Below, piece after piece: positions 1 through 8,697 of a DNA stretch of 40,887 nucleotides. Positions within the stretch are counted from its first letter, which is position 1, and each line of letters begins with the position of its first letter. A program made the translations under genes and the position numbers. Origin of the DNA: an uncultured Butyricimonas sp. (GTDB lineage Bacteria > Bacteroidota > Bacteroidia > Bacteroidales > Marinifilaceae); the NCBI GenBank assembly GCA_944321845.1, contig CALUMT010000020.1, positions 1 to 40,887 of the forward strand, in the 5' to 3' direction. Under the pieces are notes generated by a model. It did no database searches. It saw only the letters and a list, made by a program, of their open reading frames with translations, and was not told the DNA's origin.

Positions 1-392
1 TCGAGTCTTCCTTGGAACAGGTGGAACGGTTAACCGGGCGAAAAATCAAAGTGCTGACCGGTGACAGAGGATACAGGGGCAAGAAGGAAATTAACGGGAC
101 GAAGATTATGATTCCCGATATACCCAAGAAATCAGACAGCCGTTATCAGAAGCTGAAAAAACATAAACTCTTCTGCAAGCGTGCAGGTATAGAACCAACG
201 ATAGGCCACTTAAAGTCAGATTACCGATTGGGCCGCAACTTTTATAAGGGTGTGGTGGGAGATACTGTGAACGTGCTTCTGGCAGCAGCGACCTATAACT
301 TCAGAAGAGCCATGAAAGCTCTTCGGTACATGATTCAAAAAATATGCAAGATACTGTGGTTGAACAATATCTCGCAAAAGTGGGCTTTTTAA
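1..392 (+). mobile_element. IS5/IS4-type DDE transposase, C-terminal part (insertion sequence right end)
   Basis: The reading frame is open to the window edge, so this is the C-terminal ~130 residues of a transposase whose start lies outside. The motif TGDRGYRG carries the second catalytic Asp. FCKRAGIEPTIGHLK fits the F/Y-(2)-R-(3)-E-(6)-K signature around the catalytic Glu of IS4/IS5-group transposases. The tail NVLLAAATYNFRRAM is typical of the group. The stop at 390-392 is followed directly by GGGACGACTATTTATT, a plausible place for the right terminal repeat, but the left end is not visible so no repeat can be paired. The element ends about 60 bp before the promoter of the B12 locus. Subfamily and intactness are unknown. 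Confidence 0.8.
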
Positions 393-449
393 GGGACGAC
401 TATTTATTATCAAGTCCAATCTATCCTACTGAAGAATAAACAAAGATTG

Positions 450-481
450 TTTGGAATTTACAAACGAGGGAAATACCTTTG
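450..481 (+). promoter_or_regulatory. Bacteroidetes-type promoter of B12 unit 1
   Basis: TTTG at 450-453 and TACCTTTG at 474-481 are separated by 20 nt, matching the Bacteroidetes primary sigma consensus (-33 TTTG, -7 TAnnTTTG). Transcription would start at about 488, shortly before the riboswitch. Confidence 0.7.
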
Positions 482-501
482 TCTCACGAAAAAAGAAACG
501 T

Positions 502-722
502 GGGGTGTCGTTCCCCGGCCAACTGTCGGGGAAAGGTGAAAAGGGAATCAGGTGAAACTCCTGAACAGATCCACTGCTGTAAGTTCCGACACGTTTCCCG
601 GACATATTTTCGCCACTGTTCCGCTCCGCGGAATGGGAAGGAAGACCGGGAGAGGAACAAGTCAGAAGACCTGCCCGACGTTCTGATTGTTTAACGTTCA
701 AGGGGAAGGAAGAACGTGAACG
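502..722 (+). promoter_or_regulatory. Cobalamin riboswitch 1
   Basis: The leader contains the B12 box CAAGTCAGAAGACCTGCC at 658-675. It also has the conserved upstream core: GGTGAAAC near 552, the CAGATCCACTGCTGTAAG block around 565-584 and GCCACTG at 612-618. The 3' part GTTCAAGGGGAAGGAAGAAC can fold into a hairpin whose loop is purine rich, a likely part of the expression platform. It precedes the BtuG/BtuB-like genes, as expected for repression by adenosyl- or other cobalamins. The same architecture recurs at 5.4 and 8.4 kb. Confidence 0.9.
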
Positions 723-777
723 CCAATATCCCGTGATAACGGACCGTCGGTATTTTGCTTCTCCCGAAAAAAAGAAG

Positions 778-1941
778 ATGAAAATGACACGAATGAAAAA
801 ATGGTTTTATGCAATTGCCGCCATTGGGATTATTCTTTTGCCAAGTGCTTGTGACAAACCCGGGATGCCCTATCCCAGTGGAACCATCGGGGATGGAAAT
901 ATCGAATGCCTCGTGCTGAACGAGGGGCTGCTAAACACGAACGCGGGAGCGATTTCCGTGGTATACCGGGACAGTTCGGTCGTCGTGGATGTATTCCAGG
1001 ACGTAAATCATCGTCCCATGGGGGATGTAGCCCAATCCATCACGCTGATTAACGGGAAATACTTCGTGGCCATGAACAACTCGAAGAAAATCGAGATCGT
1101 GGAACCCGGTACGTTCAAATCCGTCGGAACCATCCTTTACACGCAGGCGGGATACCCCCGGCAAATAGTTCCCATCTCGGAAACAGAAGCGGTAGTCTCC
1201 GACTTGAATCGCCAACTGGTGAGAATCCGAACAGTCCCACCCTACGGAGAACCCCTTGAATACATTTCCATTCCCCGCTGGGTGGAATACATGATTTCTA
1301 CCAACGGGAAAGTCTTTTGCATCACCCAAGGCGGGCTGTACGTTTTTGACGCCGACAATATCAAGAAAGAAGCTGCCAGGGTTATCCAGGAAGTCAAAAA
1401 CGAGGAATACACGAAAACCTGCCGCATGCTCAAGGACAAGAACGGCATGATATGGGTCCTCATGAACCAGAAACGGAATGGTGCGGTAGTCGGGGTTTCC
1501 CTGAAGTGCGTGGACCCGGAACAGGAAAAGCTGATAAAGAACTACACCCTGAATTTCGAGGACGCCAACACGGAAACACCCGGGGCGGTCATCGGGCACA
1601 TCAACTACAACCGGACGGATATCGACCCAACCGGCACCTGGATATACTTCAACGTGAAAACCCGCACCGCCGAAGCCAACGAACAAGGCAAAAAGGAACA
1701 GCAGAGCGTCTACCGGATGAACGTGGACAGCGGGCAATTCGAGCATTACTTTGACCTGCCGGAAGTCGGGATGATGTACGGGTTCGCCGTCAGTCCCGAG
1801 GGTGACATCTACCTCTGCGACTGCCTGGATTACACGGCACAAAGAGGTTACATCCGCCATTACCTGCCGGACGGTACACGGATCAGTCACAAGGTGGGAG
1901 TATATCCCAGCCAGGTTTATTTCCCAGGGTATGAATATTAA
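778..1941 (+). CDS. btuG: BtuG-like surface lipoprotein, beta-propeller (DUF5074/YncE-like)
   Basis: Predicted cobalamin-capturing surface lipoprotein that would cap the neighbouring TonB-dependent receptor. The protein is 387 aa when started at ATG 778; ATGs at 784 and 793 are equally possible, and a GTG at 733 would put 15 extra residues before the signal peptide. The signal peptide ends in lipobox LPSAC with the modified Cys at about residue 25. The rest looks like a seven-bladed propeller: it opens with LVLNEGLLNTNAGAIS, a hallmark of the DUF5074/BtuG family, followed by repeated beta-rich blades up to VYFPGYEY. Unlike the two paralogues downstream it has no Ig-like N-terminal module. It is first in a riboswitch-controlled operon, 10 nt before the receptor gene. 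Cobalamin binding is inferred from riboswitch, partner and fold. Confidence 0.8.
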   Translation: MKMTRMKKWFYAIAAIGIILLPSACDKPGMPYPSGTIGDGNIECLVLNEGLLNTNAGAISVVYRDSSVVVDVFQDVNHRPMGDVAQSITLINGKYFVAMNNSKKIEIVEPGTFKSVGTILYTQAGYPRQIVPISETEAVVSDLNRQLVRIRTVPPYGEPLEYISIPRWVEYMISTNGKVFCITQGGLYVFDADNIKKEAARVIQEVKNEEYTKTCRMLKDKNGMIWVLMNQKRNGAVVGVSLKCVDPEQEKLIKNYTLNFEDANTETPGAVIGHINYNRTDIDPTGTWIYFNVKTRTAEANEQGKKEQQSVYRMNVDSGQFEHYFDLPEVGMMYGFAVSPEGDIYLCDCLDYTAQRGYIRHYLPDGTRISHKVGVYPSQVYFPGYEY

Positions 1942-1951
1942 TACATCGACT

Positions 1952-3973
1952 ATGCTGAAAACAATCATTCTCGGGACCTGCATTTATTTACTCCCGCTCG
2001 GACACCTCCAGGCATCGGCACAAAGTCGGGACACGGTAGCCATGCACGGGGAATTGGACACGGTGCAGGTAGTCTCCCAGCGCATCCAACACGCCAACGA
2101 AGCCAGTGCCGGGGCAAAGGTCAGCCGCATTGACCCGGAAATCATGCAAGCCAACAAAACCCGCTCCCTCGCCGAACTACTGACGGACTACACGGCCATA
2201 TACATCAAGACGACCGGCATGGGAGCCTTATCCACGGCCTCATTCCGCGGGGCCAGTCCCTCGCAGACCCGGGTAAACTGGAACGGCATCAACATCACGC
2301 CCCCCATGTCGGGCACCTTCGACTTCTCGCAAATCCCGGTATTTTTCACGGATGCCGTGAACCTCTACTACGGGAGCAGCCACGTGAAGAACGGCACGGG
2401 AGCCATCGGGGGAAGCGTGAACCTGTTCACCGACCCGGACTGGCACCGGGGTGTGAAAGGCAAAGCCCTGGGAGAATACGGCTCCTACGGCACGTACACC
2501 GTCGGGGGCCAAGTGAACGCCAGCGGCAACAAAGCCAGCAGCAAGACCCGCCTGTTCTACCAGCATTCGGACAACAATTACACCTACATCAACAAGATAC
2601 TTACCGGCACACCTTTCCGGGAGAAACGGGAGGATGCCGAATACACGCAATGGGGAGCGATGCAAGAGGGATATTTCCGCTTGTCTCCCTACACCCGGCT
2701 GACCGCGATTGCCTGGTACCAGGAAGGGGAACGCATGCTGCCCCCGGCCCTGGGTGTCGTCAACCAATCGCACGAGCAGCAGAAAGAGACCAACGCCCGA
2801 GTGTACGCCGGCCTGGATTTCGCCCGGGGGATACACGCCTTGCGGGCAAAAGCCGCCTGGCTTTACTACCGCCAGGATTACGACAAATGGTACGAGGGCG
2901 GACTCTTCGACCCGGAAGGAAACAGGAACCAAAGCCACACGTGGCAAGCCGTGGCGGACTACACCTGCACGCCCCGGGAGGATCTCATCATCGGGAGTAC
3001 CCTCACCTACTCGCACGACTGGATTCGGGTAAGCAGTTACATCGAGATTGACTCGTCCAAATACCACCTCGGGGACGTGGACTTCGACTACCCGGAAGTG
3101 GAGCCCCCCTTCCAAGCCACACGGGACGTGCTCTCCTGGCAGGTAGCCGCCACGTGGACACCCCTGGAATGGCTGCTATTAAACGGCCAATACATGTTCG
3201 AGCAGAATGACAACAAAGGAGTATCGACCTGGTCGGCCGGAGTGGTATTCAACCTGTTCAACAAGGAACTGCAGGTAAAAGGCAACGTGGCCTATAACTA
3301 CCGTTTCCCCAGCATGAACGACCTGTACTGGCGACCGGGAGGCAACCCGGACCTGCTCCCGGAAGAAGGCTACTCGTACGATGCCACCATCGCCTACCGG
3401 AAACAACTATGCCGGGGGCTGGATTTCAACGCCGAGATCTCCGGCTACCGGATGTACATCGACAACTGGATACTATGGCTTCCCAAGGACGGGAACCAAT
3501 GGATATGGACCCCGCAGAACCACCGCAACGTGCTATCGCAGGGCGTGGAACTCTACGGGAAGATGAACTACGAGATCGGCGATTGGCGCCTGACGGCCTC
3601 CGGGAATTACAGCTGGTCGCAATCCCGCACCCGCAAGAAAATGCACGAGGACGACGGTTCCTACATGAAACAGATACCTTACGTGCCCCGCTTCAAATGG
3701 AACGTGCGGATGGCCGCTGATTGGAAAGGTGCCTTCTTCTCGTGGCAAGTCACCTACATCGGGCGAAGATTCATCACCACGGACCAGGAATACGCCACGG
3801 ACCCCTATTCCATCCACAACATCGTGGGCGGATACACCTACACCTTCCGGAACGGTATGAAACTGACCCCGCAAATCCGGGTGGACAACCTGTTCGACAC
3901 CTACTACGAATCGACACAGTACTACCCCATGCCATTGCGCAATTGCCTTTTCTCCCTGATGTGGGAATTTTAA
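1952..3973 (+). CDS. btuB: BtuB-like TonB-dependent outer-membrane receptor
   Basis: Outer-membrane beta-barrel that would import cobalamin or another corrinoid using TonB energy. With the ATG at 1952 the protein is 673 aa and begins with a clean signal peptide (MLKTIILGTCIYLLPLG...ASAQ); an ATG at 1931 would overlap the upstream stop by 11 nt. LDTVQVVSQRI near residue 30 is a likely TonB box. The plug domain spans about residues 40-160 (ASFRGASPSQTRVNWNGI, then GTGAIGGSVNLFTDP). The remaining ~500 residues are alternating barrel strands ending in a terminal aromatic, LMWEF. The length fits BtuB-type receptors better than the ~1,000-residue SusC type. It is the only receptor gene among the three riboswitch units. 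Confidence 0.85.
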   Translation: MLKTIILGTCIYLLPLGHLQASAQSRDTVAMHGELDTVQVVSQRIQHANEASAGAKVSRIDPEIMQANKTRSLAELLTDYTAIYIKTTGMGALSTASFRGASPSQTRVNWNGINITPPMSGTFDFSQIPVFFTDAVNLYYGSSHVKNGTGAIGGSVNLFTDPDWHRGVKGKALGEYGSYGTYTVGGQVNASGNKASSKTRLFYQHSDNNYTYINKILTGTPFREKREDAEYTQWGAMQEGYFRLSPYTRLTAIAWYQEGERMLPPALGVVNQSHEQQKETNARVYAGLDFARGIHALRAKAAWLYYRQDYDKWYEGGLFDPEGNRNQSHTWQAVADYTCTPREDLIIGSTLTYSHDWIRVSSYIEIDSSKYHLGDVDFDYPEVEPPFQATRDVLSWQVAATWTPLEWLLLNGQYMFEQNDNKGVSTWSAGVVFNLFNKELQVKGNVAYNYRFPSMNDLYWRPGGNPDLLPEEGYSYDATIAYRKQLCRGLDFNAEISGYRMYIDNWILWLPKDGNQWIWTPQNHRNVLSQGVELYGKMNYEIGDWRLTASGNYSWSQSRTRKKMHEDDGSYMKQIPYVPRFKWNVRMAADWKGAFFSWQVTYIGRRFITTDQEYATDPYSIHNIVGGYTYTFRNGMKLTPQIRVDNLFDTYYESTQYYPMPLRNCLFSLMWEF

Positions 3974-4023
3974 AAGAACAGTAAAACAACAGATAAAACA
4001 GAACAACAATTAAAACAGAAATC

Positions 4024-4995
4024 ATGAAAAAGTATTATTCAGCACTCCTGTTCCTGGGATTAACCGCGGGCTTATTCAGCGCCTGCGACAACGAGGAAGA
4101 AGACCAGATCGCCCCGGAAGTAACCATCGAGCACGATGGCACGTCCACCTCCTGTGCCCCGGAAACCGTCTTCAACTTCAAGGCGAAAACAAACACCCCG
4201 TCAGTCTCCCTCTTTTGGACTATCGACGGCAAAAGAGCATCCGTGGATGCAGATTACCAATACACAGCCTATGAACTTGGAGTTCGCGAGATTATCGTAA
4301 AAGCGAGCAACTCCCTCGGCGAAGCTGCCGACACGGTATACCTCAACGTGCACAGCTCCACGGCAGGCAAAGTCAATTCCCTGAACAATATCGTGAACTG
4401 GACTGGCGAGGAAGGTTCCAACCGTGCAGCACTTGCCATCCAATGGGTAAGTGGAGATGTGGAAGACGTACGTTACCCCGAGGATAACCAGATTTTCTTC
4501 CGTACCTGGGGATACCGCTGGAAAGCCGGGGAAACAAAGACGGGTGAGGACATGATAAGAGCCATCGCAGCCCATGATCCCCGTCTCTTCGTCATCCTCA
4601 CGAAAAGCGATTGGGGAACATCTGCCACCGGTTTCATCTATGACGGAAACGGGGACGGCCAATTCCAGATCAGCAACACCACCCAAAACCTCACGCAAGC
4701 GGACTTCACCAACGGCATTTACGAGAATACCCCGGACGGAAACTTCGATGGAATCACCGTTTCTGAAGGAGATTACTGGATTGGCGGCTTCATGGACACC
4801 TTCACCTGCTACTGGAACCAGAACGCGGAGACCATCTCGGACGAAGAACTCTTTGAATCCCAAATCATGATGAACCAACGCGTGCTGGAAAACAATTCCT
4901 GGGATGTTTGGAGCTGGACGCTATACGATGTACAGAATCCTATCAATCCTCTCCCGTCTATCCACCTGCTCCAAGCGGCAGAAGCCAACCAATAA
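4024..4995 (+). CDS. Lipoprotein: Ig/PKD-like domain plus NWTG/GYRW domain (family 1)
   Basis: A 323-aa lipoprotein of unknown function, third in B12 unit 1. The signal peptide ends FSAC (Cys21) and is followed by DNEEED, which resembles a Bacteroidetes surface-export signal. Residues about 30-110 form an Ig/PKD-like fold (FWTIDGKRASVD...LGEAADTVYLNV). Residues about 120-320 are the family domain, with NWTG at 125, IQW at 140, WGYRW at 162-166, TGEDMIRAIAAHDPRL, and an EF-hand-like acidic loop DGNGDG at 207-212. Two paralogues follow in units 2 and 3. Riboswitch control and linkage to BtuG/BtuB suggest a corrinoid-binding or delivery role, possibly comparable to BtuH, but I recognise no named family. 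Confidence 0.75.
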   Translation: MKKYYSALLFLGLTAGLFSACDNEEEDQIAPEVTIEHDGTSTSCAPETVFNFKAKTNTPSVSLFWTIDGKRASVDADYQYTAYELGVREIIVKASNSLGEAADTVYLNVHSSTAGKVNSLNNIVNWTGEEGSNRAALAIQWVSGDVEDVRYPEDNQIFFRTWGYRWKAGETKTGEDMIRAIAAHDPRLFVILTKSDWGTSATGFIYDGNGDGQFQISNTTQNLTQADFTNGIYENTPDGNFDGITVSEGDYWIGGFMDTFTCYWNQNAETISDEELFESQIMMNQRVLENNSWDVWSWTLYDVQNPINPLPSIHLLQAAEANQ

Positions 4996-5021
4996 TCTTT
5001 CCTCGAAGAAATTTATCACGA

Positions 5022-5049
5022 GAAAGCCCCCATCGAGGGGCTTTTCTTG
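5022..5049 (+). terminator. Intrinsic terminator of B12 unit 1
   Basis: Stem AAAGCCCC (5023-5030) pairs with GGGGCTTT (5037-5044) around a 6-nt loop and runs into TTTTCTTG. It lies 27 nt after the stop of the GYRW gene. Confidence 0.8.
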
Positions 5050-5093
5050 TAGCCAGGCCAACCTTTCCACCCGAAATAGCACGTGTCTCAAAA

Positions 5094-5137
5094 GTGCGAA
5101 TATTTTATTGGCACAGCAAAGAATTATATATTCGCAC
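5094..5137. repeat. Spaced perfect inverted repeat GTGCGAATAT
   Basis: GTGCGAATAT at 5094-5103 and its exact complement ATATTCGCAC at 5128-5137 are separated by 24 AT-rich nt. It lies between the unit 1 terminator and the unit 2 promoter. It has no T-tract, so it is not a terminator; an operator or the relic of an element are options. Confidence 0.6.
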
Positions 5138-5190
5138 GTCGTTTTTCGGCAATATATAATACACTGATTATTAACATATTATTCTCTTAC

Positions 5191-5234
5191 TTCCCTGTAA
5201 GTTCCCTGCAAGTTCCCCGTAACTTCCCTACCTG
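5191..5234. repeat. Four tandem ~11-bp repeats (TTCCCTGTAAG type)
   Basis: TTCCCTGTAAG, TTCCCTGCAAG, TTCCCCGTAAC and TTCCCTACCTG follow one another at 11-bp intervals, one helical turn each. They lie about 150 bp upstream of the unit 2 promoter. The first three copies are close matches and the last matches only in TTCCCT. Confidence 0.6.
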
Positions 5235-5317
5235 GGCAGGGAATAAACTATCAACGAACAATCAATCAGCTCCTTAGACCATAAACAAGCCCACCATCCA
5301 TGAAGCAAGACAAGAGA

Positions 5318-5349
5318 GTTTTTCCCTTCCACCAGAAAACGGGAAAAAC
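5318..5349. repeat. Inverted repeat GTTTTTCCC / GGGAAAAAC
   Basis: Perfect 9-bp arms at 5318-5326 and 5341-5349 with a 14-nt spacer, about 40 bp upstream of the -33 element of unit 2. No T-tract follows on either strand, so an operator is more likely than a terminator. Confidence 0.5.
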
Positions 5350-5386
5350 CCATATAAAAAGGACTTCATATTTTCCCGGGGAAAAA

Positions 5387-5417
5387 TTTGGCGTTCCAAC
5401 GGGAAAGCGTACCTTTG
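5387..5417 (+). promoter_or_regulatory. Bacteroidetes-type promoter of B12 unit 2
   Basis: TTTG at 5387-5390 and TACCTTTG at 5410-5417 with a 19-nt spacer. The riboswitch begins about 20 nt downstream. Confidence 0.75.
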
Positions 5418-5436
5418 CAGCCGAATAATGAAGAGA

Positions 5437-5662
5437 GCGGTGTCTCCGCGGGCGCTCTGCCCAAAGGGGATGAAAAGGGAATCAGGTGAAAGTCCTGAAC
5501 AGATCCACTGCTGTAAGTTTCAAATACTTACCCGACACTCATCAGGTCCACTGTCCGAACAAGGATGGGAAGGACGTCGGGGGAAGGAAACAAGTCAGAA
5601 GACCTGCCACTCGCTGAAATTGTTTCATGTTCAAGGGGAAGGAGAACAGGAACGTCGGTAAT
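5437..5662 (+). promoter_or_regulatory. Cobalamin riboswitch 2
   Basis: B12 box CAAGTCAGAAGACCTGCC at 5591-5608, identical to that of riboswitch 1. The core includes GGGAATCAGGTGAAAGTCC and AGATCCACTGCTGTAAGTTT. The distal TGTTCAAGGGGAAGGAGAAC hairpin is also conserved. About 100 nt separate it from the start codon of the propeller lipoprotein. Confidence 0.92.
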
Positions 5663-5762
5663 GTCCATATCGTCATTTCAAACGACCTTTTTCCACGAAT
5701 ATATCAACGAAAAATTTGATTTAAACTTGATATAAACGTAATTTAATTAAGGAGAAGAAGTT

Positions 5763-7100
5763 ATGAAAAAGTTTTTTAAAGCATTGCTGTACGCATGCAT
5801 GGTTCCGGTGATATTCACCGCTTGTGAAGACGATAACAATCCAATACCGGCCCCAAAGGTTAAGATCGTAAGCACGGACGGTAGTTTTGCTGTGGCTCAG
5901 GAAGACACGCTAATTTTAAAAGCACAATTAGACAACCCGTTGCAGACCACCCTCAGTTGGACCTTGAACGGAGAAGAAGTTTCCACGGATAGTATCTATA
6001 AATTCGTTGCCTCGGAAATGGGAAATTTCCAAATCGGTTTGACAGCCTTGAATGAAGGAGGTGAAACCAAGGCCAATGCCTCCATCGAAGTTTACGGGAA
6101 ATACAAATACGGGACTTTCGTTTTGAGCGAGGGAGCGATGGGCAAGGAACCCGGGTCCATAGATTTCATTTCCCCAAAAGGTAAGGTAACAAACAATGCC
6201 TACGAACTTGAAAACGGAGAAACGTTAGGTTCTATCAGCCAAGATATCTTCATCAAGAATCACAAGATGTATATTGTTTCCCAAAACGGGGGTGATTTCA
6301 TAACCGTGGTAAACGCAGAGACTTTAAAAAAAGAAAAAGGATTTCAAGATGAACTTACCGGGAAAGTGTATGCGCCGACTCATATAGCAATACTAGACGA
6401 GAATGATATTTACCTGCGAGATAATAACGGGGTGAAAAGATTCAATCCCTCCACGGGAGAAGTTACCTTCATCGAAGGCACCAAAGGAGCAAGAAAGAAT
6501 ACCATGGCAGTGGCCAAGGGTAAAGTATTTGCAAGCGTAAAAAACACCGTAGTTGTCATCGAGAAAGGAGAAGACGCCATCACGAATACCATTGAATTTG
6601 AAGGAGAAGTCTCCGGTGTCATAAAATCATCTGATGACAACCTGTGGGTTTCTGACAGGAACGGTAAAATCTACAAAGTAAATACTGAAACTTGTAATAT
6701 ATCAGATAGCCAAATGGTCAGCGAGGAAGCCAAAAGCGCATTAACGTGGTCACCTTTTGCTCCTCCCTCAACCCCGAGCATCACCGCCAAGGGCGACACC
6801 CTATACATGAGCGGACTACAATCAAAGATATATCGTCACATATTCAGCACGGGAGAAACAAAACTCATGGTAGACGCAAAGGATATGGTGGAAAACGTAG
6901 GCATTGTGTACAACACGGTGGCCGTCAATCCCCTCACGGGAGAAGTTATCTTCAATTCCATCAAGGGATATGGCCAAGATTATAAAATCAATAATATCAG
7001 CGTATTCGACTTCAGTGGAGAAGAAGCTGTATTGAAAGCCAACCACGAGAACTACACGGCTTTCCCTGCTGGTACGTTCTTCACGTATAATTTCGAATAA
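5763..7100 (+). CDS. BtuG-like propeller lipoprotein with N-terminal Ig/PKD-like domain (unit 2)
   Basis: A 445-aa lipoprotein, first gene behind riboswitch 2. A purine-rich AAGGAG lies just upstream of the ATG. The signal peptide ends FTAC (Cys21) followed by EDDNN, compatible with surface export. Residues about 30-112 are an Ig/PKD-like domain (LSWTLNGEEVSTDS...ASIEV). A DUF5074-type beta-propeller follows from KYGTFVLSEGAMGKEPGSIDFI to the C-terminal FFTYNFE; blades include NTMAVAKGKVFASV, VSGVIKSSDDNLWVSD and AKGDTLYMSG. It is closely related to the unit 3 protein at 8.7 kb and more distantly to the unit 1 protein. The likely role is corrinoid capture at the cell surface. Its ligand could differ from that of unit 1. 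Confidence 0.75.
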   Translation: MKKFFKALLYACMVPVIFTACEDDNNPIPAPKVKIVSTDGSFAVAQEDTLILKAQLDNPLQTTLSWTLNGEEVSTDSIYKFVASEMGNFQIGLTALNEGGETKANASIEVYGKYKYGTFVLSEGAMGKEPGSIDFISPKGKVTNNAYELENGETLGSISQDIFIKNHKMYIVSQNGGDFITVVNAETLKKEKGFQDELTGKVYAPTHIAILDENDIYLRDNNGVKRFNPSTGEVTFIEGTKGARKNTMAVAKGKVFASVKNTVVVIEKGEDAITNTIEFEGEVSGVIKSSDDNLWVSDRNGKIYKVNTETCNISDSQMVSEEAKSALTWSPFAPPSTPSITAKGDTLYMSGLQSKIYRHIFSTGETKLMVDAKDMVENVGIVYNTVAVNPLTGEVIFNSIKGYGQDYKINNISVFDFSGEEAVLKANHENYTAFPAGTFFTYNFE

Positions 7101-7133
7101 CAATTCCATCGAATTCAAACACGTGAAATTGAT

Positions 7134-8135
7134 ATGAGATATCTTTACATTCTTTCAATATGGCTGTTTGCCGGATTATGGACCTCCTGTAGCAAAGAAA
7201 AGGGAGGAGAAGATGACCCCAAAGTGACCAATGCCCCGGAAGTTTCCATCCAGAACCTGGGCATGAAGAACACGGTACTCCCGGGACGGAGCGTCCGTTT
7301 GAAGGCAAATATCCGAAAAGGAGAAAAAGTAACTTTACGCTGGGACGTGGACGGACGGGAAGTGTCGAAAGACACCATCCTCGATTTCTCCGCGAAGGAA
7401 GTCGGAACGTACCTCCTGAAAGTCACGGCCACGAACGAACTCGGGGAAGCATCGGACACCGCGAGCGTGAAAGTGATGGAGGGGTTCAAGATTTCGGACA
7501 TTCAAAACTGGACTGGAAAAGGAGCCAACGAGTCGGTGCTCGCTATCCAGTGGGTAGCCCCAGGGACGGAAGACCTGCTGCATCCCACGGATGAGGAGGT
7601 AACATTCCTTGCCTGGGGATACCGCTGGGATGGCGAAGGGGCAACCGGCATCGACATGCTGAAAGCCGTGGCGAAAGCGGACGGACGCCTGTACCTTATC
7701 CTCGCACGGGATGCTCTTGGACAGACGGTCAAGGGTATCGGTTTCGATGCCAACGGGGACGGGGTACTCAAGATCGAGAGCGAGGAGTACAGGAGCGGTC
7801 ACGGGGTACAGACGAGCCTTCACCTGAGTCAGGCCGATTTTAACAGCGACAACATCTACTATCAAAAAGAAGGCGAAAGCGTGGAGAACGTGAAGGTTCT
7901 GTCGGATGGAGACCTTTGGATAGGAGGTTGGTACACCGCCTACGCTACCTACTGGTTGGGCGAAGGTGAAGCCATCCTCGAGGCGGAGGAGTACGAGTAT
8001 TCCAACTTTTACGCCAGCGGACGCCTCCTGGAAAATCAATCATGGGACGTGTGGACATTCTCACCTATCAATTACGAAACGGAAGAGAACATCTTACCCA
8101 TACCCCGCTTGCTGAAAGCGGCGGATAATCGCTGA
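7134..8135 (+). CDS. Lipoprotein: Ig/PKD-like domain plus NWTG/GYRW domain (unit 2)
   Basis: A 333-aa lipoprotein, 33 nt after the propeller gene and probably co-transcribed with it. The lipobox is WTSC (Cys19), followed by SKEKGGEDD. Residues about 35-115 are an Ig/PKD-like domain (LRWDVDGREVSKDT...SVKV) very similar to that of the propeller proteins. The family domain has NWTG at 125, AIQW at 137-140, WGYRW at 161-165, TGIDMLKAVAKADGRL, and the acidic loop DANGDG at 205-210. A short insertion after that loop distinguishes it from its two paralogues. No enzymatic motif is visible. A role in corrinoid handling is inferred from context only. Confidence 0.72.
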   Translation: MRYLYILSIWLFAGLWTSCSKEKGGEDDPKVTNAPEVSIQNLGMKNTVLPGRSVRLKANIRKGEKVTLRWDVDGREVSKDTILDFSAKEVGTYLLKVTATNELGEASDTASVKVMEGFKISDIQNWTGKGANESVLAIQWVAPGTEDLLHPTDEEVTFLAWGYRWDGEGATGIDMLKAVAKADGRLYLILARDALGQTVKGIGFDANGDGVLKIESEEYRSGHGVQTSLHLSQADFNSDNIYYQKEGESVENVKVLSDGDLWIGGWYTAYATYWLGEGEAILEAEEYEYSNFYASGRLLENQSWDVWTFSPINYETEENILPIPRLLKAADNR

Positions 8136-8157
8136 AAAACAGCAGAAAGAACCACAG

Positions 8158-8192
8158 AGAGCGACTCCGTTCATTCCGGAGTCGCTCTTTTT
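8158..8192 (+). terminator. Intrinsic terminator of B12 unit 2
   Basis: An 11-bp perfect stem (GAGCGACTCCG, 8159-8169, with 8177-8187) and 7-nt loop are followed by TTTTT. It lies 23 nt after the stop. Confidence 0.9.
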
Positions 8193-8307
8193 CATTATTC
8201 CCTCGTGCAATATTTCCAAACATTCCATGCACGGGAGAAAAATCTCTCGTGTGATCCCTCCCCCTTTTTTCTTTCTGCCTCGACCATGGATTTTTCTTGT
8301 TAAAATT

Positions 8308-8338
8308 ATTGCATATATCATTCTATTCTGTATATTTG
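8308..8338 (+). promoter_or_regulatory. Bacteroidetes-type promoter of B12 unit 3
   Basis: TATATTTG at 8331-8338 is an exact -7 element. ATTG at 8308-8311 with a 19-nt spacer is a near match for the -33 element. The riboswitch core begins about 15 nt downstream. Confidence 0.6.
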
Positions 8339-8353
8339 TAAACATAAAAGCGA

Positions 8354-8578
8354 GTGGTGTCCCGGTGTACATCCGTACCTCCGGGATGAAAAGGGAACCG
8401 GGTGTGAATCCCGGACAGATCCACTGCCGTGTGTCTCGATAACTTACCGGACAACACTTTATCCACTGCCCTTCCGGGGCGGGAAGGAAGTTCGGCAAGG
8501 AGACAAGTCGGAAGACCTGCCAAGCGCTGAAATGTTTCATGTTCAAGGGGAAGGAGAACAGAAACGCCGACAGGTTTT
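8354..8578 (+). promoter_or_regulatory. Cobalamin riboswitch 3
   Basis: B12 box CAAGTCGGAAGACCTGCC at 8504-8521, one base different from the other two. Core blocks GGGAACCGGGTGTGAATCCC and AGATCCACTGCCGT are present, as is the distal TGTTCAAGGGGAAGGAGAAC hairpin. About 120 nt separate it from the start codon at 8698. Confidence 0.92.
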
Positions 8579-8697
8579 CATACCTCGACATTTGACCGTA
8601 TTTTCTCCAACGACAAGGAACGCCGTGTCCTGCATAAGGCACACGAGTATGGACTTATTATTTGTTTTTTATATGTTTAATTTAATGCGAAAAAGAC

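Noticed and set aside
931-1983. Long open frames antisense to the btuG, btuB and GYRW genes (for example 931-1983, 2240-3115 and 4201-4878 on the minus strand)
   Set aside because: They mirror GC-rich third positions of the sense genes, have no signal or domain pattern, and lack promoters.
5318-5349. Hairpin at 5318-5349 as a transcription terminator
   Set aside because: There is no T-tract on either strand; it is listed only as an inverted repeat.
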